This document shows, piece by piece, positions 6,454 through 12,242 of a stretch of DNA of 14,536 nucleotides. The notes under the pieces are model-generated. The model saw only the letters and a list, made by a program, of their open reading frames with translations. It searched no databases and was not told where the DNA came from. Both the position numbers and the translations under genes were made by a program. Each line of letters begins with the position of its first letter. The stretch's first letter is position 1. This DNA is from Bacteroidales bacterium UBA1736 (lineage in GTDB: Bacteria > Bacteroidota > Bacteroidia > Bacteroidales > UBA932): NCBI GenBank assembly GCA_002315825.1, contig DCIC01000043.1, positions 27,093-41,628 on the forward strand, given 5' to 3'.

Positions 6454-7358
6454 CGGTTTACCAAGCGGATGAAAATACTTAAGGGGAGGGCTTTGCCGAA
6501 GCGGTCACGCAGGGCAAGCTCTCCGCTTTCTATATTGTAACTGTCCTTCAGATGGAATGCTTCCTTGACAACTGTCTCTCCCAAGAGGGCGGAGTATCCG
6601 TTGGAATACAGATTGAGAACCATAAAGCTGTTTTCCGGCTCGAGAATGGAGGAGACTGTCTTCAGCATTTCAAACAAGCACTCGTCAAGCTTCCATTTCT
6701 CTCCGTCGGGGCCATGGCCGTATGCCGGTGGATCCAGGATTATACCTTGATATCTATTGCCTCTGCGGACTTCACGATGTGCGAATTTCATAGCGTCCTC
6801 AACTACCCATCGTATATCTTTCAGACCGCTTCTCTCCATATTTCCATTTGCCCAGGTGACCACCTGCCTTACCGAATCCAGATGGGTGACATCCGCTCCC
6901 GCTGCTCTGGCGGCAAGAGAGGCGGCTCCGGTATATGCAAACATATTCAGAACTTTGGGTTTGCCCCCGAGATTCCGGGTCTGTTCGAAGATGAACTCCC
7001 AGTTGGGCGCTTGTTCGGGAAAAATACCGACGTGCTTGAATGAAGTGAGTCCGAGCCTCAAATTGAGGTCAAGTCCAGGATGGCCACCGCGATAGTTGAT
7101 ATACCATTGGTCATCCATTTTCTTGAGTCTGTCCCAAGTGCCGCTGTCTTCTTTCCCAGCTTTGCCAAAACCCGCTCCGGGACGGAATCTGGTATGAATC
7201 AAACGATTCCATTCATTCTCGCTGAGGCTTTTGTCCCAAAGTGCCTTAGGCTCGGGCCGGGCCATGCAATACGTGCCGAACCGCTCCAGTTTCTCACCGT
7301 TCCCGCAGTCAATCAATTCATAGTCTTTCCAATGAGTCCCCGGATATTCAATCTTCAT
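6444..7358 (-). CDS. RlmI-like class I SAM-dependent methyltransferase
   Basis: This 304-aa protein has a class I methyltransferase Rossmann domain in its C-terminal two thirds. Motif I is KVLNMFAYTGAASLAARAAGA (about 135-154), followed by the acidic strand end THLDSVRQVVTWANGN, the motif VVEDAMKF, and motif IV ILDPPAYGHG (about 207-216). The DPPxY form and overall layout match the RlmI/RlmK-like group (Methyltrans_SAM, PF10672), which methylates rRNA bases. The N-terminal 100 residues (WDKSLSENEWNR, a GTWDRLKKMDDQWYINY segment) resemble the short substrate-binding part of bacterial homologues without an obvious PUA domain. Target is inferred as RNA, most likely rRNA, but not provable here. 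The ATG at 7358 is followed immediately by the conserved PGTHWKDYELIDCGNGEKLERFG opening. It converges with the DUF2723 gene and diverges from pgk. Confidence 0.85.
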   Translation of the reverse strand: MKIEYPGTHWKDYELIDCGNGEKLERFGTYCMARPEPKALWDKSLSENEWNRLIHTRFRPGAGFGKAGKEDSGTWDRLKKMDDQWYINYRGGHPGLDLNLRLGLTSFKHVGIFPEQAPNWEFIFEQTRNLGGKPKVLNMFAYTGAASLAARAAGADVTHLDSVRQVVTWANGNMERSGLKDIRWVVEDAMKFAHREVRRGNRYQGIILDPPAYGHGPDGEKWKLDECLFEMLKTVSSILEPENSFMVLNLYSNGYSALLGETVVKEAFHLKDSYNIESGELALRDRFGKALPLSIFIRLVNRKK

Positions 7359-7380
7359 TTTTCCAGTCTGTTACGATTAT

Positions 7381-7414
7381 TTTGCAAAGATAAGGAAGAA
7401 ATTTATTAAATTTG
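7381..7414 (+). promoter_or_regulatory. Putative Bacteroidota promoter for pgk
   Basis: TTTG (7381-7384) and TAAATTTG (7407-7414) fit the -33 and -7 elements with a 22-bp spacer, identical in spacing to the pair before the DUF2723 gene. Transcription would begin about 7420, leaving an A-rich leader of roughly 28 nt without a Shine-Dalgarno sequence before the ATG at 7448. Confidence 0.55.
7385..7392 (-). promoter_or_regulatory. Putative -7 box for the methyltransferase gene
   Basis: TATCTTTG on the minus strand (7392 to 7385) matches TAnnTTTG and would start transcription about 20 nt before the ATG at 7358. No convincing -33 TTTG is seen upstream on that strand. The bases directly adjoin the -33 TTTG proposed for pgk, in the same configuration as at 3240-3252. 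Confidence 0.4.
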
Positions 7415-7447
7415 TAGTTGCGAAAAAGTAACACAAAATAATATATT

Positions 7448-8701
7448 ATGCAACAACACATTGATTCTTACGATTTTACTGGCAAGAAGGCCATCGTCAG
7501 AGTAGACTTTAATGTTCCACTGAACGAAAAATTTGAGATTACTGACGATACCCGTATCAGGGCTGCAATGCCTACACTCAAGGCTATTGTTGAGAAGGGT
7601 GGATCTGTTATCATTATGTCACACCTCGGACGTCCGAAGGGTGTAGATAATAAGTTCTCTCTCAGACATATTGTTGATCACGTAGCCGCAAAACTGGGTG
7701 TTCCCGTCAAGTTTGCCGATGATTGTATGAAGGCTGATGAACTTGCTGCATCACTTAAGCCCGGAGAGGCTCTTCTTCTTGAGAACCTTCGTTTCTATGC
7801 TGAGGAAGAAGGAAAACCGAGAGGACTTGCAGAGGATGCGACCGATGAACAGAAAGCTGCAGCCAAGGCTGAGGTCAAGGCAAGCCAGAAGGAGTTTGTC
7901 AAGCATCTCGCTTCATATGCAGACTGCTATGTAAACGACGCTTTCGGTACAGCGCACAGGGCACACGCATCTACTGCGCTTATCGCCAAGTATTTCCCCA
8001 ATGACAAGATGTTCGGCTATCTGATGGAAGGTGAAATCAAGGCAATTGACAATGTCCTCCATAATGCAGAGCGTCCTCTTACCGCCATTATCGGTGGCTC
8101 AAAGGTTTCTTCCAAGCTTGCAGTTCTCAAGAATCTTGTCGGAAAGGTTGACAATCTCATCATTGGTGGCGGTATGGGCTATACTTTCATCAAGGCTCAG
8201 GGCGGAAAGATTGGTCAGTCTCTTCACGAAGATGACCTTATGCCTGAGGCTTTGGCTATTCTCGAAGAGGCAAAGGCAAAAGGTGTGAATGTTTATCTTT
8301 CTACTGAGACCGTCATTACACAGGAGTTCTCAAATGACGCTCAGACCAAGGTCGTATCATCCTTCGAAATACCCGAGGATTGGGAGGGCGTTGATGCCGG
8401 TCCTCACAGCCTTGCAGCTTGGAAGAAGGTCATCAACTCTTCAAAGACTATTCTTTGGAACGGTCCGGTAGGCGTATTTGAGATTCCAAATTTTGCTAAG
8501 GGAACACTTCGTATCGCTGAGGATCTTGCAGAGGCTACTGCAGATGGTGCATATACTCTCGTGGGTGGAGGTGATTCTGTTGCAGCTGTTACCCAGATGG
8601 GATTTGCCGATAAGGTCAGCTATGTTTCAACAGGTGGTGGCGCAATGCTTGAAGCAATCGAAGGAAAGGATCTCCCCGGGATTGCAGCTGTCCGCGAGTA
8701 A
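7448..8701 (+). CDS. pgk: Phosphoglycerate kinase
   Basis: This 417-aa protein catalyses the ATP-forming transfer of phosphate from 1,3-bisphosphoglycerate to ADP in glycolysis. All family hallmarks are present: RVDFNVPLN (18-26), the basic-patch SHLGRPKG (58-65), LLENLRFYAEE (110-120), YVNDAFGTAHRAHAS (161-175), the nucleotide-side IGGSKVSSK (215-223), GGGMGYTF (240-247), the hinge-region ILWNGPVGVFE (335-345), the phosphate-loop VGGGDSVAAV (372-381) and STGGGAMLEAIEGKDLPG (394-411). It is some 20-25 residues longer than compact bacterial enzymes. The extra charged stretch GKPRGLAEDATDEQKAAAKAEVKASQKE (about 122-149) lies in the N-domain and, from memory, is usual in Bacteroidota homologues, so I do not regard it as anomalous. 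The coding strand favours abundant-gene codons more than its neighbours. Monocistronic, with promoter at 7381-7414 and a strong terminator at 8729-8766. Confidence 0.98.
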   Translation: MQQHIDSYDFTGKKAIVRVDFNVPLNEKFEITDDTRIRAAMPTLKAIVEKGGSVIIMSHLGRPKGVDNKFSLRHIVDHVAAKLGVPVKFADDCMKADELAASLKPGEALLLENLRFYAEEEGKPRGLAEDATDEQKAAAKAEVKASQKEFVKHLASYADCYVNDAFGTAHRAHASTALIAKYFPNDKMFGYLMEGEIKAIDNVLHNAERPLTAIIGGSKVSSKLAVLKNLVGKVDNLIIGGGMGYTFIKAQGGKIGQSLHEDDLMPEALAILEEAKAKGVNVYLSTETVITQEFSNDAQTKVVSSFEIPEDWEGVDAGPHSLAAWKKVINSSKTILWNGPVGVFEIPNFAKGTLRIAEDLAEATADGAYTLVGGGDSVAAVTQMGFADKVSYVSTGGGAMLEAIEGKDLPGIAAVRE

Positions 8702-8723
8702 TCAGATATCCAAATAATAGAAC

Positions 8724-9620
8724 TTACTTCAGAGCCTTCGCATAGTGCGTGGGCTCTGATTTTTTTGAGTGCTCGCTCTTCTGGATGGCGGCTGGAACGC
8801 CTCTCTTGCCGGCGAAAATGAGTATCGCGATGCCTGCGACTATGAAAGGGATTGAGAGTAATTGTCCCATATTCAAGAGCATGGTATCCTCGAATCCGAC
8901 CTGGGGCTCTTTTATGTACTCAATAAGGAAGCGCATTCCGAAACAGCCGATCATAAAGATGCCAAAAAAGCTGCCTCTCTTGATTTGTGGGAGTTTTTTC
9001 TTGTACAGACTTAGCAGAATAATGCCCAGGATAAAATATGATATGGCTTCGTAGAGCTGTGTGGGGTGTTTGGGCTGAGTTTCGGCATTTCTTTCGAATA
9101 TGAAGCCCCAGGGAAGAGATGTGACATCTCCGTAGATTTCCGAATTGAAAAGATTCCCCAATCTTATCAGACATCCTGCAAAAGCGACAGTAATGCAGAG
9201 ATGATCCATAATCCACAGAAAGTCGAAATTGTATTTCTTTCCATAGTGAGCGGCAAACCACCACATAGCCAGCAGCAGAGCGATTGCACCTCCGTGACTT
9301 GCGAGTCCACCTTTCCAGGGCATGAAGATCTCGATAAAACCCTCCCAACTGGTAAGATAGAAGTCCGGTTGATAGAACAGGCAGTGGCCTAGTCTGGCTC
9401 CGACTATGGTGCCGATGAGCAGTGTGTACAGCAGAGGGTCCAGCAAGGATTGCGGGAGACCTTCATTGCGGAAAAACCATCTGAAGATATACCATCCGAT
9501 TATGAAACCTGATACAAACAATAGTGAGTACCATCTGATACCCAGTGCTCCGATATGGAATATGACAGGATCGACATTCCATTTTATTATCAGTGCCGCG
9601 GCTGAAAGAAGACTGTCCAT
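8724..9620 (-). CDS. lgt: Prolipoprotein diacylglyceryl transferase
   Basis: This 298-aa polytopic inner-membrane enzyme transfers diacylglyceryl from phosphatidylglycerol to the lipobox cysteine of prolipoproteins, the first step of lipoprotein maturation. Visible signatures are IRWYSLLFVSGFIIGW (28-43), VGARLGHCLFY (73-83), the GGLASHGGAI motif (104-113) with its essential histidine, the Lgt signature RLGNLFNSEIYG (153-164), HPTQLYEA (185-192), and R230/E234 in FGMRFLIEYIKE. Seven or so TM segments are spread through the protein. An in-frame TTG lies 8 codons upstream (9644), but the ATG at 9620 gives the usual N-terminus and leaves room for a promoter. The hydrophilic tail KSEHSKKSEPTHYAKALK is not conserved, and its final 11 codons contain the pgk terminator. 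It diverges from the efflux operon. Confidence 0.96.
   Translation of the reverse strand: MDSLLSAAALIIKWNVDPVIFHIGALGIRWYSLLFVSGFIIGWYIFRWFFRNEGLPQSLLDPLLYTLLIGTIVGARLGHCLFYQPDFYLTSWEGFIEIFMPWKGGLASHGGAIALLLAMWWFAAHYGKKYNFDFLWIMDHLCITVAFAGCLIRLGNLFNSEIYGDVTSLPWGFIFERNAETQPKHPTQLYEAISYFILGIILLSLYKKKLPQIKRGSFFGIFMIGCFGMRFLIEYIKEPQVGFEDTMLLNMGQLLSIPFIVAGIAILIFAGKRGVPAAIQKSEHSKKSEPTHYAKALK
8729..8766 (+). terminator. Strong intrinsic terminator of pgk, inside lgt
   Basis: TCAGAGCC (8729-8736) pairs with GGCTCTGA (8752-8759); inside it CGCA (8739-8742) pairs with TGCG (8746-8749) around a TAG loop, with a 2x2 internal mismatch between the stems. Seven T residues (8760-8766) follow. It lies 28 bp after the pgk stop and is contained entirely within the last codons of the converging lgt gene. 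Confidence 0.88.
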
Positions 9621-9635
9621 TGGTTTTTTGTTTAG

Positions 9636-9668
9636 TTTTTGCAAAATTAAGATTATTTTTGCAAAATT
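9636..9668. repeat. Paired direct repeat with palindromic core between lgt and the efflux operon
   Basis: TTTTTGCAAAATT occurs at 9636-9648 and again at 9656-9668, exactly 20 bp apart. Each copy contains the perfect 10-bp palindrome TTTTGCAAAA (9637-9646 and 9657-9666). The first copy overlaps the TAATTTTG box proposed for lgt. It could be a tandem operator or reiterated promoter sequence. Confidence 0.5.
9642..9649 (-). promoter_or_regulatory. Possible -7 box for lgt
   Basis: TAATTTTG on the minus strand (9649 to 9642) matches TAnnTTTG and would start transcription about 18-20 nt before the ATG at 9620. The nearest upstream TTTG (9665 to 9662) is only 12 bp away, too close for a normal -33 element, so the assignment is weak. 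Confidence 0.28.
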
Positions 9669-9749
9669 TTTCAGGCAGCATCAGAAAGGCTCTTGATAGC
9701 CTGGTGGAATGATTTTTGCTAATAAACGCTGCACATAATTGAATTTTTG

Positions 9750-11219
9750 ATGAGAAAATTAATGTTTTTTGTTGCGGTTCTTGCCGGAGTCGCCACAAGT
9801 TCCGGCATCTGCTGCGCCCAGTATTCAGAGAAAACTACAGTTCCTCTCTCAGGAGGAGTGAATGATTCTGTTCTGGTTTTGTCATTGGATAAAGCCTTGG
9901 AGATTGCGCTTAGTGAAAATGTTTCTGTCAAAGTGGCGGACAAAGAGATTACGAGAAGCGAATATGCCAAGAAGGGTACATATGCATCTCTATTCCCTCA
10001 GATTGATCTTACCGGCAGTTATCAGAGGACGATCAAGAAGCAGGTAGTATATATGGATTTTGATATATCTGAATATACTTCGATGGCTGGAGGTGCTCAG
10101 AGTGCAGGACAGACTCCTACGAGTTCTGCCGCAGAGACATCAACCGAGAATAAGGAAGACGGCGGTATCGAGATGGGCCGTTGGAACTCCTATATGGCCG
10201 GAGTATCTGCTTCAATGCCACTTGTGAACGCACAATTGTGGCGGAGCCTCAAAATATCCGGACAGGATGTGGAACTGGCTGTTGAGAAAGCGAGAGCTTC
10301 TCGACTGGATATGGTCACTCAGGTCAAGAAAACATATTATGCGGTGCTTTTGGCCAAGGAGAACTTGAAAGTATATGAGGAAGTGCTTCAGAACGCCATT
10401 GATAATTTCAGACAGACTGAGATGAAATACAATGTGCAGAAAGCCTCCGAACTGGACTATATCAGGACAAAGTCCAATATTTCCAGCGCTATTCCGAATG
10501 TCTATGATGCTGAAAGCAATGTGCTTCTGACACTGTGGCAGTTGAAGGCGGTTATGGGAATCAATCTTGACACTGAGGTGGATGTAGAAGGCTCTCTGAA
10601 TGATTTCGGGCAGAGTATGTTTTATGATATTCATCAGAATGACGATTATTCTCTTGACGCCAACTCTGATATGCGTCAGCTTGCCATTCAGGCGGAGGAA
10701 CTGGCCAACACCATAAAACTGCAGAATGAAGCATATCTGCCGACCCTGGGCCTTCAGTTTTCTTATATGCTTAATGCCAATACCAATGATTTCAAGTTCA
10801 GCCAATATAACTGGTCTCCTTATTCCTATGTTGGACTGTCTTTGGCGATACCCATTTTTTCCGGCGGGAAAAGATACTCAAATGTCAAGCAGTCCAAGAT
10901 TCAGTATGATGAGCTGAAACTCAGGACCGAGGATACTGAAAGGCAACTTAGGATTGCCATACAGCAGTACCTCAATAAGATGGAAACAGATATGCGCAGT
11001 TATTCATCAGCATTGGAGGCGGTTGAACTTGCGCAGAAGGCTTATTCCATTGCCTCAAAGTCATATGCCGTCGGGCGCAATACTTTGACCGATGTGAATG
11101 ATTCTCAGCTTGCTCTTGTGCAGGCACAGTTGAATCAATGTTTGACTATTTATGATTTTCTGAGTGTTAAGGCTGATCTGGAAGAGACACTTGGATGTGA
11201 TTTTACCGAAAACAAATAA
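9750..11219 (+). CDS. TolC-family outer-membrane efflux protein
   Basis: This 489-aa protein is the outer-membrane channel of a tripartite pump. The first 23 or so residues (MRKLMFFVAVLAGVATSSGICCA) form a Sec signal peptide ending before Q24. The mature part opens with the typical LSLDKALEIALSENVSVKVADKEI and contains two outer-membrane efflux repeats of long coiled-coil helices, the second ending in LAQKAYSIASKSYAVGRNTLTDVNDSQLALVQAQLNQCLTIYDFLSVKADLEETLG, the classic C-terminal OEP pattern. YVGLSLAIPIFSGGKRYSNVKQSKIQYDEL is the usual second beta-strand and turn region. A Ser/Thr/Glu-rich low-complexity insert (about residues 112-135) interrupts the first repeat. A TTG sits one codon upstream of the chosen ATG at 9750. 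The membrane-fusion gene follows after 7 bp. Substrate cannot be inferred. No regulator gene precedes it. Confidence 0.93.
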   Translation: MRKLMFFVAVLAGVATSSGICCAQYSEKTTVPLSGGVNDSVLVLSLDKALEIALSENVSVKVADKEITRSEYAKKGTYASLFPQIDLTGSYQRTIKKQVVYMDFDISEYTSMAGGAQSAGQTPTSSAAETSTENKEDGGIEMGRWNSYMAGVSASMPLVNAQLWRSLKISGQDVELAVEKARASRLDMVTQVKKTYYAVLLAKENLKVYEEVLQNAIDNFRQTEMKYNVQKASELDYIRTKSNISSAIPNVYDAESNVLLTLWQLKAVMGINLDTEVDVEGSLNDFGQSMFYDIHQNDDYSLDANSDMRQLAIQAEELANTIKLQNEAYLPTLGLQFSYMLNANTNDFKFSQYNWSPYSYVGLSLAIPIFSGGKRYSNVKQSKIQYDELKLRTEDTERQLRIAIQQYLNKMETDMRSYSSALEAVELAQKAYSIASKSYAVGRNTLTDVNDSQLALVQAQLNQCLTIYDFLSVKADLEETLGCDFTENK

Positions 11220-11226
11220 ATGACAT

Positions 11227-12240
11227 ATGAAAAATTTAGTACCCGTATTCAGTCTTGTTGTTCTTTGTGCAGCGATGTGCTCTTGTTCAGGTGGAAATAC
11301 CCGGGAGATCGTCTCTGAAGATGAAGCAGTGAAAGTGGAGGTGACTGAAGCGATCAGAATGGATGTACCTCAGTTTGAAACTTATTCTTCGACAGTCCAA
11401 GCTTTTGTCATCAATAACGTTGTCCCGCAAAGTGGAAACCGAATCGCCAAGATTAAGGCGGAGATTGGTGACTTTGTCAAGGAAGGACAGATTCTGGCTG
11501 AGATGGATATGGCTAATCTCACCCAGACAGAGTTGAAGCTATCCAATGATTCGACCGAGCTCGCTCGACTTCGGGAGCTGTATGAAGCGGGTGGCATCTC
11601 CAAATCCGATTTCGAATCGGCGGAATTGGGATATAATATCAGCCGAACCACATATCAGAATCTCTTGGACAATACAGTGCTCCGTTCTCCAATTTCAGGA
11701 GTTGTGACAGCCAGAAATTATGATCAGGGCGATATGTACTCTATGTCTTCCCCTATTTTTGTGGTTCAGCAGATCACTCCTGTAAAACTGCTTGTTGGAG
11801 TTTCGGAGAAGGATTACTCCAGAGTGAATACCGGTGATGTCGTATCCATTGAAGTCGAGGCTATCCCCGGCCGAGTGTTTGAGGGTAGAGTCAGTCGTAT
11901 TTATCCGACCATTGACGCTGCATCCCATACTTTTACGGTTGAGGTTCAGGTCCCCAACACTGACCGCGTTCTGCGTCCCGGAATGTATGCAAAACCGACA
12001 GTGACCTTCACTGTGAACAATAGTATTGTGGTTCCTGACGGTGCGGTTGTCAAGCAGCAGGGCTCCGGCCAGCGCATCGTTTATGTCACTTCTCCGGATA
12101 ATACAGTATCTGTCAGAGTGGTTTCTCTTGGCAGACATTTCGAGGACAAGTATGAAATTCTTGAAGGCATTTCCGAAGGGGAGAAGGTTGTGGTGAAGGG
12201 GCAGACAGCCCTTAAAAATGGGTCTAAAATAGAGTTCTGA
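11227..12240 (+). CDS. RND efflux membrane-fusion (periplasmic adaptor) lipoprotein
   Basis: This 337-aa adaptor links the inner-membrane RND permease to the TolC-like channel. The N-terminus is a lipoprotein signal (hydrophobic VPVFSLVVLCAAMCSC, probable lipidated C20, followed by SGGN). Next come the first beta-barrel strand and half lipoyl domain (about 55-95, with IAKIKAEIGDFVKEGQILAEMD), a short alpha-hairpin (about 96-147, ELYEAGGISKSDFESAELGY), the second lipoyl half NTVLRSPISGVVTARNYDQGDM (149-170), the beta-barrel (about 185-265, with the family's PGRVFEGRVSRIYPTIDAASHTFTVEVQVPN) and a membrane-proximal domain to the end (GISEGEKVVVKGQTALKNGSKI). Hairpin length is short, as in many Bacteroidota and heavy-metal/HAE adaptors. 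Stop TGA precedes the permease ATG by 2 bp, so the pair is surely cotranscribed. Confidence 0.94.
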   Translation: MKNLVPVFSLVVLCAAMCSCSGGNTREIVSEDEAVKVEVTEAIRMDVPQFETYSSTVQAFVINNVVPQSGNRIAKIKAEIGDFVKEGQILAEMDMANLTQTELKLSNDSTELARLRELYEAGGISKSDFESAELGYNISRTTYQNLLDNTVLRSPISGVVTARNYDQGDMYSMSSPIFVVQQITPVKLLVGVSEKDYSRVNTGDVVSIEVEAIPGRVFEGRVSRIYPTIDAASHTFTVEVQVPNTDRVLRPGMYAKPTVTFTVNNSIVVPDGAVVKQQGSGQRIVYVTSPDNTVSVRVVSLGRHFEDKYEILEGISEGEKVVVKGQTALKNGSKIEF

Positions 12241-12242
12241 TT

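Noticed and set aside
7812..7895. Charged insertion in phosphoglycerate kinase as a possible novel domain
   Set aside because: It is a short Ala/Glu/Lys-rich segment in a known variable loop and, from memory, is shared by Bacteroidota enzymes; all catalytic motifs are intact.
9621..9644. Upstream TTG start for lgt adding eight residues
   Set aside because: The added MQKLNKKP is not typical for Lgt, and the TTG overlaps the putative promoter box; ATG 9620 gives the normal N-terminus.
10212..10805. A 197-codon minus-strand open frame opposite the TolC-like gene
   Set aside because: The plus strand is clearly a TolC-family protein over the same bases; the minus translation is rich in His/Ile runs typical of antisense reading and shows no domain.
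11695..12138. A 147-codon minus-strand open frame opposite the adaptor gene
   Set aside because: Antisense to a confidently identified membrane-fusion protein; no recognisable motifs.
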